A stretch of DNA of 64,000 nt from Calliopsis andreniformis (Eukaryota; Arthropoda; Insecta; Hymenoptera; Andrenidae): contig NC_135071.1 of the NCBI RefSeq assembly GCF_051401765.1, forward strand, positions 16,904,961-16,968,960, read 5' to 3'. The notes below the pieces were generated by a model, which worked only from the letters and a program-made list of their open reading frames with translations, ran no database searches and was not told the DNA's origin. This document shows positions 33,591 through 47,041 of the stretch, piece after piece (position 1 is the stretch's first letter; every line of letters begins with the position of its first letter). The position numbers and the translations under genes are program-made.

Positions 33591-36160
33591 ACCCAAGCCC
33601 CAAACGATACGATATTTTCACGTAACTGGAACGAGCCAGCGGCTCGACCGATCTCTCCGCGGCTCGCTCGAACAAGGGACAGGGGTTCTTGGCCAGGTTA
33701 TAACCTCCGAACCGTTCTCGGTATCCTTCCCCGCTTAGGCGACAGACAGGTCAGTCAGACGGACAGGCAAACGGGGGCGTTAGAAAAATAATATAGATAT
33801 ACACATATAGTACTATACATACACAGGTGAACAGGATACGGATCGCAGAGTACACTTGTCTCCGTATAGAGGCATAGAAGGACGAGACCTCGGTTAGATC
33901 ACCGGTTCAGTCGCTTTCGTCGATTAATCGACCCTTATCGGCCCTTCGAATATTATTGTGCCACCGAAAGGAGAAAGGAACGATTACCGCGACCCTTGGG
34001 AGTGGGAAATGCAATCGTTCTTTCTTCAGTGGTGGACACTGTGCCTCGAAGCTCTTTAGAAGCTTAGGAGGTGTTCTAGGGTCAGATGAATTTCGGTGAG
34101 AAAAAAGTGCAGGGCAGAGGTCATCTCGTTCGAAGGTCCAAGTAAAGAATGGTGCAAGAGATTTTTGGGGTTGGTAGAGGTATCAGAGTTAGGCACTGGA
34201 GGTTTGATTCAAATGAAATTAATTATTTGTGAATAGTGAATAAGTCTGTATTTGAATAGAATTCTACTTGAATGACAGTGTCGATGAAAGTGTCAGGCTT
34301 AATTGTGATATTTTATTCAAATGAAAATTTATTATACCTGTGGAATAGCAAATTTGATATAGACATGGATTCTAGTGGATAAAAAGTTATTCACTGCTCG
34401 TGAATAATTAATTTTATTCGTGATTTTTGGTCAAATGAAATCTGCCCAACTCTGTCTAGGGATCGTGCAAGTAGAACAGGTCAGGCGATGATCAGACAGC
34501 GCATCCCTCGTCTGACTATGGCCGCCCGTAGCTACTCGCGCGACTCCAGGTGCACCAAACGCCATTACATAAGTTCTACGCTCGTCAAGCGATTCAATAT
34601 CGAGCTTCCCGAGCTGGGAAAAAAGGAGAGAAAATTGTCCGATGCGTGTGTGTGTCAAAGGACGTTTGTCCTGACGCGATCGGGAAACTTCTCGCAAGCT
34701 TCTTACTGGAGCTCCATCCGCTGAACTCCAGGAAATCTATAAGCCTTTAATCGCAAGGAAACAGAATAAACAAAATCGCGGTCCTACGAGTAACTCTTCG
34801 CTCACTAAATCCATCTCGACTATGTGTACCATATGCTTGAAAGCGCAAGCCTCGTCGATCGTCCAAGGACGACAGTCAAAAAATAAATGGAAGAGAAGGG
34901 AGACACTGAAGGGGAACCAAAAAGTCTATCTCTGCTATAGGCATTTTAACCTCGATCTACGATTCGGTAGATGGAATTTACTTGAATTTGGTATTCATTT
35001 TTTTATCGATTCAATTACTGGGTAACCAGAAAAGTTCTATCGCTGATGAAGATATAATAAGGTGTCTTATGTCGCATTAAAAATTTCAAATTTTATAAAA
35101 ATAGTACAGTAGAAATTACAAATTACATGAGACTTGGGAAAAGCTTAATACAAGGGTGGATTAAAAGCCAAAAGTAATTTTATTTCATCTTCAAAAGTGA
35201 CAGAACTTCTGTTACCAGATCTCGCGAAAGAAATCCTGCGAAATGTCATGCATGCTGCCTTGATTTAATCGAATCGCCAGGTAATCTGTATCGCGAGGTT
35301 CAAAAAAAAAATAAAGTCGACCCTTTCGCCTCGATCTCCCGTAACGAAAACAGAAAACCAAGAAAAAGTGTGTGCAGGGGTTGGAATGAGGCGTGGGGTT
35401 ACCAGAACAAAATCTCGGCTCGCCTACCAACGACAGCATTGCGCCAACGATCGTGCACACAGCTGCAGGCGGCTATACAGAGCGAGCAACAATTATCATA
35501 AATATTCGTATACACATCTATTTAATCGTTATAATTATCGCCAACGTAATTACCGCCAAATATACGTGTACACGTCTATTTATGATAATCGTTTCACGCA
35601 CAAGTATATGTATGATACATACATATATATATAATATAATAGAGAGTGAGATGCAACACCGAGCTAACACACAGTCTCATTAAGGGCTAACATATATATA
35701 TAATGTATATATAGAACATTCTTGCTTTCTTCGAGTTCCTCGTGACTCGCTGCGGTTTACCGTATCGCAATCAGACGTCAGGCGGATTTCTCGAGGATCC
35801 CCCTGTGGTAGACAAAACGACCGGAGGATTAATCCACTTCCTTCTGCCGACCTTTGTCCCTCTACTCCCTTCCTCTCCCACCCACGCCCTTTCGCCCAAG
35901 GCTCCCACGGACCGAGGGGAAAGGGGACTCTTCTCATCGACATCGAACTTCTTTGGAATAGATTTCAAGAAAGGATCTCAAGAGACGGTCGTTATAATTT
36001 CCAACAGATGCTCAATTGACGAAATTGAGGAGGTTTCGTTATCCCCTATTCCAAAGAATTCTAATGATATTATAATTTGTTAAGTGGATCGTGACAGAAG
36101 TCCCTCCCTTTTATTTTGAAGACTAAGCTTAGAGATTTCTATTAAAAATAAATAATTAAC

Positions 36161-36210
36161 CCTTTGACTGCCATTCAGTATCCCCTCAGACACTTTACCA
36201 CAGTCAAAGG
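36161..36210. other. 10-bp stem hairpin CCTTTGACTG/CAGTCAAAGG
   Basis: Exact inverted repeat at 36161-36170 and 36201-36210, preceded by TTAAC. It looks like the ends of a very short non-autonomous element; no clean target duplication is visible. Confidence 0.5.
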
Positions 36211-37512
36211 ACTAAGGGAAAGAGAAATATTGTAGAAAAAAGTCTTAAACTCTATCCATAGCTTCCCCATGAATTCCACAAATTTAATACAAGAAAATAC
36301 TTTTAAAAAATGATCTTAAACTCTATTCAGTTTCCCCACGAACCCCAGAAATTTGATCAGCTCTGAAAAATGTCAGAACTCGGTACACGTACAACACCTC
36401 AAAGCGCGGGAGTTTCAAAACCAAGAGGCATCCTCTTGCGCCCAGTATCACATGAAAATTCAAGTTTCGGTGTTACGTGCGATTGAAAGAAAGAAAAAGA
36501 GGGCGAAGCGCGTGTAGCGGCGTGAGACAGAGGGGTGTGACTGAATCCAAGACCGAGGGAACGTCCCGAGACGCGATCCATGGAGGCAGACTGCCTACTG
36601 ACACCGAGTCACGTTCTCTACGTATGCAACGTATGCAGCAACGTTTATCGCGCGTGAACATCGCAAGCACTTCCAATGGACTGTCATCAAACCAATACAC
36701 AGTATATATATATCAACGACGAGGTCAACACGGTGCAACAACTACCATAACAAAGAGCGTCGAGACTAGGGAGCTCGTAAATTAAAACAGAGAACAAGAA
36801 TTTCCAAAGAAGAAAAGGAAGAAAAAAATAGGAAACAAAAAAAAGTGGAGAAAGAGAGAACAAATAAAGTGCCACTTTGTTGTACATTGCATTCGATCGA
36901 CGAAAAGCACGGTGCTTAATTCGGGAGCCGTTTCATTCTCGATGACCGTCGACGGCCGAAAAGCTCTCGCGGATGAAAGGGTCGTGGGTGGGGGTGAGGG
37001 TGAAAATGTTCCATCGGGATCGTTCGGGCGCGATAAATCAGCCGTTCGCGATTGTTTTGAAGCTTCCGGCGGAGAGGAGGCTCCTCTGTAAATTAAGCAC
37101 TGCACTTAGCGCGATTGGGAATAGATCTATTTGAATCGGAGGGGGGAACATAACAGATAAGGCTGGAGAACCGAACATCGTGGAGATCGATAGCGAAGGC
37201 GTTCGAGAGAGGATTGCTCGACGGTGCATGCCGCGGCGAACGTCTCCTGCGTTTCTCTCCGTTTTCTCGCCGTTCGTCAGCACGCCCTTTACCCCTTTGC
37301 AGCCCTTAGAATACGAGATACCTTCGACGCCCAGAGGGTGGCGAAGCTTCGCCTCTCTTTAAAAGGCGAGTCAATAGAAATCTCGAATATGTATACTATA
37401 CAAGTAAAATATAGTATACTATATCTACCAATTTTTTAATCAGAAATTCAACAATGAACGAAAAAATGAAAATTCTGTCCTGATCCATACATGGGTCATA
37501 GGACTCTAAATA

Positions 37513-37633
37513 CAGGGTGATCAGTTTAACTGGAGAGCCTCCGTGTGTTGGCATCGTTTATTTTAAATGCTGTAGCGTTGTAAGCGCTGCCAACATTCAT
37601 TAGAGAGGATTTCTACTTAAACTGATCACCCTG
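37513..37633. mobile_element. Short mariner-like MITE
   Basis: CAGGGTGATCAGTTTAA at 37513-37529 and TTAAACTGATCACCCTG at 37617-37633 are exact inverted repeats of 17 bp. TA precedes the left end; the right flank is TGTA, so the TA duplication is not clean. 121 bp, no coding capacity. Confidence 0.8.
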
Positions 37634-40600
37634 TGTATTAATTATGCGAAGGAATTTGTGAATAACTCCTGACCACGAGTTTCCAAGAGGGATGATAGAA
37701 GATCTGTTTCCCTGCTGCATCGAAGATACCCCTAGAGTCGAGTGGCGTGTGGTTTACGTGTGTTCGTGTGCAGAGGGTGGCCCTTCACGCAGAAAAAGCC
37801 GATGTGCTGTGACGCTTGCGGAGACACCAACACAGACTCAAGAGAAGTATAAAGTGCTGCTATGGAGCAGTGAAGTGGGGTGGGGGGCTGATTGTGCAAT
37901 TTCGAGCCGCATTGACGATTCGCGTCCTCGTCGCACGCGATTTCGCAACACGATCTTTATTTTATCTTCCATCCCCCTCCCTTCGGGGCTTCTGTATCCG
38001 TGCCCTTGCAAGTGGAATTGAAATTCTCGAGTTCTCTATACTCTTAAGATGCAGCGATTCATTTAGTGGAGTTTTGAACAGCGAACTTGTTGAGATTGCA
38101 AATTTTTCAATAATTTTCAGCATGTAAAAATTCGAAGATTTGTAGATAAAAAAATTGAAAAGTATGCAAACTAAAAAAATTCAATATTTAATAATTTAAT
38201 AATCCGAAAAAATTTTTAAATGAATGCTTGAATATTTAAATTTGTGAAGATTTGAAAGTACAAATATCTAAAAATTTGAAAACCTCCACACTTCATTCCA
38301 AAAAGGCCACGTAATCTAGAGGATACTGACTAGATTATAACGAAATGGAATGGCTCTCCAAATGAGTTCTTAAATCTTCAGAATATGAAGGCATTGAGAT
38401 TCCCCGTTTCGAAAATCACTGAGCCTGTAAATCAGATCGAAACTCTAAACTCGAAACTCCCGAAGAAATACTCTCAGAAATTGCCTCCATCTTCAGCCTC
38501 CCATTCGATAGTCCATCTAAATCGCCTCTCTTAAAACTCGCGCAATTTTCTCGCGAATCTGGTGAAATCGATCGCAATAAAGCTCGAAGACGCGAATCGT
38601 CAGGCTCGAGTTTCAACGATACACAGTATACAATAAAAGAGAGAAATAGAAAAAGACAGAGTGAGAGAGGGGTAATAGAGCAGAATCTACGGGGCCAGTG
38701 TGTTTCGTGTCAAAATTGAAACGCTTCTGAAGCCGTCTATGGGGTGTCTGGCTGTGTTCATGTTTTTCTATGTATGTATATGTGACGTGTGTCTCCACTC
38801 GTCTACGTACTCGCGTCTGTACGTGCGGCAGAGAGAAAGAAGAGAAAAGGGAGGAGGAGAGAGACACGAATAAGTAGAGAGTGAGAAAGTAACCATGGAA
38901 AGGAGAAAAAAATTGACAAACGTGACAGAAATAGAGGAAAATATTCGAGCTGTATACGACATCGTGATGCATCGTGTATACATACACGCGGACACGGACA
39001 CGTGGAACGAACTCGCTGGTGTTTCTGCTCGAGGAGAGGGTGATTCCTCTCGAAGAACCGAGCAGTCGACACCCAGCATCATTTGTAACGTCACGCAACA
39101 CCTGAACGATCATTCGCGATCGTGTGTGGTCACCTGCATACGTGGTCATGGCAATTATTCCTTACTTTAAGTTTCTCATCACTCGTTCGCTATAAACGTC
39201 AAATTTTTTTAAATAAAATCGATTCACGAGTAACTTTAATAATTCTTTACACTGTAATAAAGCATACTATGAAAGAAGAATGAAAATAAAACCGTTCAGG
39301 AGTCAAAAAGTAGGTTTCACTTTCAATCCTATAGGTTTCAGTCTCCATTCGTATTGCTCCGACTAAATAAAGTTGCAGTCAGTAACTCTGTACTATCTTC
39401 CACGCTGTCGGTTCACAAATTGACATATTCTACTGAACACAATTATAAGTTCACGACACTGCTGTTGGTTTCTGTGATTCAAGTACATTTCTGTGATTCT
39501 TCAACAGAAGAGCCATTTTCCTCGAAACTCAATTTTGGTACAGAAGCTCTTCTCGCGACCAACACTATCTACAATTGTTTAATTCCCAGTGAAGTTGTCC
39601 TCCCAATCCCCAGCCCTATAAATTTCCCGCTACCTTCGCAACAGTCAGCTGTGCAATTTGGTTCAGTTGGTTCCATTCCCCCAGTTTACCAACACCGTTA
39701 GTGTCAATGATTCACGACGAATCTCGTTCCATATATTTCCCCAACAATATCCCAGCGAAGTGATCGACGTACGCAGGTGTTCCACACGCGTTCGTTTCAG
39801 CGAGTCCCACGCACACGGCACGCGTCCGCCGCGTGTACACATATACACGTATGTACAAATTCGTACGTATGTATATATACGTATAATAAATATATATAGA
39901 GATAGATATATGTATATATATAGATATAGAACAGTCAATAACCAGTCACAAAGTACCTTTTAAGTCGAGTTAGCGAGCTTCTCTCTACGCTCGGGCTCAG
40001 ACTGAAACAGAGATCATCACGGTGTCATTTTCACGCGACATTAAGGATTCCTCGCGGACCATCGATCCTCGATCCCGTGGATCGCTGTGACCTACCCGCT
40101 CGTTGATGATTTCCTGCCCTCGATCCCCCTCCCACGATCGACATGTCCTGTCTCCTCTGTTTTAGGATTGCTTCGAATCGAGCTGAGAGACTACTTCATT
40201 GTCAGGCATGGATTACAGAGAGGCTAGAGGGGCTATGACACTGGACCTCGTTTTTTAAGGAGATTGATTTTTTCATAATTAAAATAAAATAATTTAATAG
40301 AGAAATTTCTTGAAGTACCACAAGTCGTTCTAAAATTATTATTTATATTCATTTAATAAATTCCTTCGACTGGCCCACATAAATAGAATTCTACTGTAGC
40401 TGCAATATTTATCTCTTCACTCCACTGTGCGTGCCTCGTTGGAAATACGAAACCAGAAGGACGTCCGTCCTCGAAGGACCGACGTTAATTTCTTGAACGT
40501 CCTTCGGCTTCGTTTCGCCAGTCGAAAAATCGCGTCAAGCCCCACTAACCTACTTTCAGCTTGCGATCGCTAATTTAGAAGAGCATTTGCATCGAACCGC

Positions 40601-41238
40601 AGCTTAGCTTCATCTCAGATTATTCTCTACGCTCGTTGCAGTTTGCCTCGTTCTTCTAATGCTCCAAACTCTAATTCAACCTTCAACGAGCACCATTTTT
40701 CGCTAACCTTCTCGAATCTTTCAGCTCGACTCGCGGCTTATGTTCGATCGTCCCTGGGGATCGAGATCCAGGATCGATTTACTTACATGGATGGTTGGCT
40801 GAGCTCAGTTTGGGTCTATCGCACACTGGACATTCGGGGCGCCAAATGCGCTCGAACTCGGTGCACGCTGCGACGGGGATGCACATTAAAAACGCATCAT
40901 CCCCCAAGTAAAAAGAAGCCACGCTTCCAGAAAACGACGTTACAGTACCATTTAATGGCCCCACGTATCGCCACAATTATCACCCAACTAGAACACTCGC
41001 AAAAACTACCCCACTGCTTCTTTTTTCCCAATTTAGAACCTAGGAAATTTTTCCAAGTATCAGGTGTAGAAATTAATTCCTACAAAGTTATAATTTTACA
41101 TTCAATCAATCATAACTCTGATAATTTTTTTTTGTGGAGATATTCAGAAATTACTTGAAAAATGGAACAAAGTTGCTGAGAGTAATGGAGAATATTTTGA
41201 ACATTAAAGTTTCTATAGTTTCCTTTTTCTAATAAATA

Positions 41239-41478
41239 AGGTAAATGTCCCATCACTTAACGTTCAAGATCTCAAATGTCTCAGTAATTAAACAACCTAA
41301 AACTGCATGTCCCGATACTTTAATTATGAGGTCCCAGAAACTGGGGATACTATTTTATGACACCAGTTATAACTTTCAATTAGGTTATCTAATACATCAG
41401 AATTTAAATTTAAAATTCAATAAAATTAACGTTAATGTTTAGGTATTGGGACATAGTCAGCTACTAGGACATTCACCT
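41239..41478. mobile_element. MITE with AGGTAAATGTCC ends and TA duplication
   Basis: Left end AGGTAAATGTCCCATCAC and right end ...CTAGGACATTCACCT are imperfect inverted repeats; a second GGGACATAG lies just inside the right end. TA flanks both sides (41237-41238, 41479-41480). 240 bp, AT-rich, non-coding. Confidence 0.75.
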
Positions 41479-42669
41479 TATATAGTGAATTGTCTTTAAA
41501 AAGTCACCCAATTAATTTCTACACTCAATACAAAGTGACCGTTTCTAAAAATAAGAAACGAATGTATCGAGCTTGAACCGAGTTCGACCGTCATGGGACG
41601 AGTCACTGATCGACGAAGGTCAGGGGTGAATCGTCGGTGATCGCAGGCGAGCGAGAACGAGGGAAGAGGGTGGAGGCACCCGAGGCCGAGGTTCGATCGA
41701 TCTATCGGGCCTGTGTCGACGTCACATCCGCGTGACCAGCAGCGTCCCGCCAGCGACACTCGCCGACGTCGAATGTTAGACATTTGTTAGTGGACTCGTC
41801 AGGCAAAAGCGGACAATAAAGAAGCGCGCGAGGGGTGGGGATCTATCGAACTCAAGGTCGATATCTGGCTTCCTGGGAGTCGTCTCAGGGGATCGCGAAA
41901 AAGATAGAGGGTCTTTAGAGAGGACGAAAGGGGGAGCAGAACCACGAGACTGCCCCTGAGCGCTGATCGAGCGCTGTGTCTCTGCGAGTGGCTGTAGACG
42001 TCTTTGAACTCTGATTTGCTAGCGAGTGCGCATTCCGATATGCTGAGTACTTACAGTTCTCCCCATTATTAAACGCTACGTTAAGAGAAAACACGCTTCC
42101 GTCACTTTTTCTTTCGAGGGGTGTTCTTTCTCGAGGGGATCGCTTAGATTATTATGCTAGACGTACTTCGGGGATACGAGGGTGCACCCCGACGCGGGGA
42201 CGACACTTTTGGGGGTGAATCCAGGGCGCAACGATACGGGGAACTCGTACGAGTGGAGGTCCCGCTTGGCCTTGTTTCCGAGTTACTGCAGTCGAGTTAC
42301 TTTGCGTCCTGTGGCAATCGTTGGACGTTTTTTATGGAGTAACTTGCGAGCTTTTAGTGGGACGTGGACTCGTACGAGCGCCCTGTTATCGTTTCGCTCG
42401 GCACCCCTGAAGAGGCGTCCCTGTGGCAAGGTAGTACCAGGTGAGTTGACAATCTTTGGCTGATGAAGGATCTCCTGACTCTGGGAGATTTGAGAAGTTT
42501 GAGAAATCACGGTGGTGAATTGAAATTTCTAGGGACTGGTCAAATCTCTTCATTGAAGTCAGAACGATATTGTATGGTGTTCATTTGAGACATTTTTTGG
42601 AGAATTATGTACTTATTGAAATAATTTGAAAGTGTAGAATACGCTTGATTACTTAGTTAAGTCGAAGCA

Positions 42670-42900
42670 TCTTAAAACTTGAATCTTTGAATATTTGAAA
42701 ATTTGAATATTTGAATATTTGAATCTTTGAATATTTGAATCTTTGAATATCTGAATATCTGAATATCTGAATATCTGAATATTTGAAAATTTGAATATTT
42801 CGGTATTTGAGACTGTTAAAAATTTGAATATTTGAAGCTTCTGAAAATTTGAACATTTCAATATTTGAATACTTTAAACTGTTAAAAATTTGAATATTTA
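42670..42900. repeat. GAATATTTGAATCTTTGAATATCT tract
   Basis: Degenerate 8-bp periodic array of GAATATTT/GAATATCT units, 150-400 bp into the intron after exon 43209. Both strands give low-complexity I/F/K/N/S frames. Confidence 0.85.
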
Positions 42901-43208
42901 GTAATTTGAGAAATTATCTATAATCTGAATGTTCACCCCTTTTAAAAAAACAAGAAGTCCACATCACCTTCAATTTTATTACGAATACCTTTCAAAGTTG
43001 GCAAGTTCTACAAACTGTAAAGGACTCACTCAAAATTGAGCGCTACAACCTAGAGCCCTTGGAGGAACTCTCCTACCAAAAAGTTGTTAAGGAGCCAGGA
43101 GATCCTGTCATAACGAAACTGTTCGAACAGCCACTTTAACAAATCTGAAACGTTATCGGGAGCTTATATACGAGAGATAGTGATGGGATCGAGCATTCTG
43201 GCACATAC

Positions 43209-43352
43209 CCGTTTGCGAGTGTGGAGAGTCCATTCCACGATGGCCGTCCTCGGGCCTGAGGACTGGCGAGAAGGTTGGCGCGCTCGAAACGGAAACCGTC
43301 GGGGGCTTTTCAGTCTTGTCGTTCCTTATGAGCTGATGCACTGGTGGTGGGC
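43209..43352 (-). CDS. NfI: Nuclear factor I, Ser/Pro-rich exon
   Basis: Encodes (S)PPPVHQLIRNDKTEKPPTV, SVSSAPTFSPVLRPEDGHRG and MDSPHSQT. The M-D-S-P core resembles the DEMDSPGEE region of vertebrate NFI, a weak match. Acceptor CTTTCCCACAG before 43352, donor AACGG|GTATGT after 43209, phase 1 at both ends, so it could be skipped without a frame change (144 nt). Confidence 0.85.
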
Positions 43353-44471
43353 CTGTGGGAAAGAAAAATATAGGAATCAGTGACACTATCCTTGCAGTGG
43401 AATTCAAACTAAGAGAATGTTTCAAAAGCAAGGGAAAATAAAACGAAAGGAGTGGAATCTTTTTGGTGAAGCACAACTTCGAGAAAGAATGAGCTTCTTC
43501 GGGATATACTTCAAGAAAAGCAGTAGCTGTTGAAAGTACTGCACAGAACAAGAGATTTAGAAGCGAAGTCTTAAATCAGAAGTAGAATCTTCTTCATTCC
43601 TTGTTTCCCGCCCTCTCATGTGGTAGGAAGTCACTAAGAGCCACGTGAAAGCGAAACTTTGTCTTCTTCATAACACCCACGCAAGACGGCGAAACAAAAA
43701 ATATACTGTCTTTGAAAAATATTGGAGTGCTCTGAAAGTCTTCCAACCTTGTTGTCATTCTAGTTTTTGCTCTTTATTTCTGATTTATGGATTTAATTTT
43801 CTTCAAACACTACGAAATATTCAAATGTTTAAATATATAATTTTTTTTAAATGTCTAAAATCCTTCATTTGTCTTCAATACGTGTGGGAAATATACAATA
43901 AAATTTGTTAACATCGACAGAAGACAGAAGTCTCCTTGTCTGACCAGTGACTGAATCTACTGTGAAGTAAAAGCATCCTCACTTAATGTACTCTTCAAGC
44001 CACTCCTGTAGCACTTACTTCAGTCCACTTCTTTCATTATTTTTACACAAACTAAGACTCATTACTCTCTCCCAGAATTCTGCATTCTAATTCTATACCT
44101 TAAAACTTAAATAATAATCCTCGATGCACTAGATACTCCTCGAAACGAGAAAACTAATCCACACTACCTCTCTCACAATTACGTACCACTTCATCCCTCG
44201 CTTCCTCAATACCCCCACCCTCCAAGCATTAATCATGTACCACTGTGACCCAACAACTACCCCCATTGTCCCTCAGCAAATAAAAAAGCCCTGTTTCTAT
44301 TCCTCCAGCCGAGGAGCGTCGCTATAAAGAAAAGATCAATCGATCCCGGTCGCGTCTCGGCGTCCTTGGCACAGAACAGAGTCCCGACGCGAGAAATGCA
44401 AGCGAGTTAATCTCGCAGAAAGGGGCGCGCAAGAACCGAGCAGACACGGAAGAGCCTGTCTTGGTCAACGC

Positions 44472-44479
44472 ATTTGCAT
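44472..44479 (+). promoter_or_regulatory. POU octamer ATTTGCAT
   Basis: Exact octamer inside a GC-richer intronic block, 44440-44600, which also has homeodomain-type TTAATTTAAC cores nearby. Candidate enhancer only. Confidence 0.25.
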
Positions 44480-46479
44480 GAGCGTAAAGCCATCGTCGGG
44501 ATCGCCGTTTCGCGGCAATAAAATTAGGTTCAGCCGAGCGGCGATATTTACGCCCTGGCTGTTAATTTAACGACAATACAGTCAATCAAGCGTCCTCCAC
44601 CCGCGCGTCGCCGCCATAAAGGCAACGTATGTATGATAAAAAGGGGAGCGAGCCGTAGAATGCGGTTGGCCACGGTCCAGGTATGCTTATTGCCGGAATT
44701 TTTCTCCTCCGTGTATATTTTGCCTGAGAAAGTGGTCATTTTATTCCGTCCGTAAATTCCGTCAATCCGCGACGGGGCTCCACCCCCTCGTCGCGTAAAA
44801 GTCGAAACTTTCGACTTACTTCCAACCCACCCGCCTGCAACCACCCTCTGCACCCCTATTCTTCGCGCGTGTTTATCTCTGTGCACGGTTTCGCTTGCCT
44901 CGCGAATATTTGCCCAAGGGCTGTGGGGTCGTCTGCGATTTTTCGGGGGTGGGTGCTGCTCTCCAGGGGACGCAGTGTGACAATTAAGAGATATTTTTAT
45001 TTGGAGAGAAGTTAATACTTCCTGGTGGAGTCTATGAGTAAAGATTGCATCACTTAAATAAGATCACTGTTCTGTATTCTGTGTTTCCGTATGGCACCAG
45101 TAACACAGCTTAAATTATAAATCGAATAGCATATCTGAAGGAGATAATTCGAGCAATGATAATTGGAGAGTAGACGCAAATAAAATGCAGAAAAGGTTTC
45201 CCCATTCACAGTGTACAAAGAGGATTTTTCCAAAAGGGGATTCCTCTACCATCGCGAAATTAGCACCGAAAACACTTTGTGCGATATTCGTGAAACCCCT
45301 ATTCTTCTGCCCCCTTTCTCTATCTCCCTCTATTTTTTTCCCCCGAAAAAGCCTCCGCGTCCGGAAGTTATTCCTCTTTTTCATCTCCATCCAGCGACTT
45401 CCGTTCCGGAGGGGGTTATCGTTTGATCGATGAAAGAGTTAAGAGGGGTGAGAGCGAGTGCAGCGGGGGAGGTCGGCGCAGGGGTCGTGATAAAGGGAGG
45501 CCGACGGGAGAATAGAAAGAAAATAGAGAACGGAAAGGGAGAAATATAGGGAAAATGATCTATAGAACGCTGAGCAAAGTAGATCCCGATAACAAAGGAC
45601 GCCCCGATAAGCCGCCGGATGAGATTGAACCGAGGGTGGCAAAAAAACCGTCCGACCCATGACCGCCCGCAAATTTGTTACTTAAGCCCCGATCCGATTC
45701 TGGCAAACTCGAACGATCTGCTTGACGAGCCATCTTGTGCATTTTGCTAATTCACTTTGCAGGAGAAAAATCACGGTCTTTCCTTGAGGAAGATCAATGC
45801 TCTCTTGATGTCGGTAGATTATAATTAATAAAATTCCTCGCCTGTGCTTCCAGAAAATAGGAGGATTTCCTAGGTGGAACTCAAATATTATTTCAAAGAC
45901 AGTGTATGAGCGATTAAATATATCTATCTGCTAAACAAATATTAATTTTGCACAGACGGATTCGAAGAACAGAACTTGAATTTGAGGGAAACTGGAGCGA
46001 TGTGCTATCTAAGTAGTGGTGAAAAATAGGAAAGTTCCAAGCATGAGAGTAATGGTCACAGTTGACCCGAAGGAAATATCGAAAAGGAATAAATCGAGAC
46101 GATAAAATAGACTGTAAAAGAGTTCCGTGTTCCTCGGTGGCACGCAAAACGACGCAAGATGTCGTAGAGCACGATTCCGCATAGTCGAGAGTGTCCTCGA
46201 ACGGTTTAATTTTAGTGGGCGGAAAAACGATAAAAATACCGTAAAATCACGGTTTCGCAAACAGCAGCTTGTAAACAAGGTCTCTGTGCGACGAGAGTGG
46301 GCGAGTATCCCGACGAGGTGCATCGCGTTGCGACGGGATTGCATCGACTGTGAAGCATTCGATTCGCGATAGGTTGGATCGCCGCGCAATATGTAGTGGC
46401 GCTTCGAATCACAACGCTCTGAATCATGTAACACCGATTCTTTGCACTGCCAAGTGTGAGGCGTCTATTCAGAGGACTT

Positions 46480-46890
46480 GGAGTCACAATGTGTCAATGG
46501 AGAGCGTTTAGTCTCACAGTGCTTTGGACTCACAGTGCTCGGAATTTACAGCGTTCTGGACTCACAGCGTACTAGATGCAAAAAGATCTTGATATACAAC
46601 GCTCCAAATAATTCTTCCACTTGAGAGCGCCCTGAATCACAACACTCTCGACTCACTACGTGTTAACTTCTACAGTTTCAAAACCACGTATCGACTTCTA
46701 CAGTTTGAAATCGCAACGCATCAAATTCACAGCGCTTCAAATCGGGGCGTCTTCGACTCACAGCGCTCTCAATTACAACGCATCGATTCCCATCCCCCCA
46801 AGTCCCAGCTTCTCGATCCCAAACGCCTCGAGCCTCAACGCATCGATTCCAAGCGCTGTGGACCCGAAGCACCGATTCACAGCGCCTCAG
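46480..46890. repeat. 16-bp degenerate repeat (CACAGCGCTCTGGACT)
   Basis: CACAGTGCTTTGGACT at 46515, then related units at 46531, 46547 and 46563, exactly 16 bp apart. Diverged copies (TCACAGCGCTCTC, CACAACGCATCGATTC) continue towards 46890, close to the next exon. Confidence 0.75.
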
Positions 46891-47041
46891 CATGCATCAC
46901 AGAACAGCAGCACCGCGAGGCAGCGCATTGCCCCAGCGTCTCGCCGCGTCGCGATGCAGCTGCACAGAGGCTCGCGCGGCAACGTGTGACAGCGCGCGTC
47001 CACTAAAAATAAGGACGAAAGGCAGAGGTTTTGAAACTCAC

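Larger units (their letters stand above)
31261..43208 (-). other. Large NfI intron (about 12 kb)
   Basis: Contains a 64-bp tandem repeat, TA, GA and CAGA microsatellites and three inverted-repeat elements or hairpins, annotated separately. No coding exon was recognised. Purine-rich or polypyrimidine frames at 32.7-33.0 and 38.6-39.1 kb are low-complexity. Confidence 0.8.
43353..47041 (-). other. NfI intron (3.7 kb)
   Basis: Holds a GC-richer block with an octamer ATTTGCAT (44472-44479) and the 16-bp degenerate repeat near 46.5 kb. No other gene seen. Confidence 0.8.

Noticed and set aside
38613..39149. 178-codon - strand frame
   Set aside because: Built on a pyrimidine-rich low-complexity stretch (complement of GA-rich DNA).
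40643..41158. 171-codon + strand frame
   Set aside because: No domain, mixed composition changing to AT-rich codons at the end, antisense within an NfI intron.
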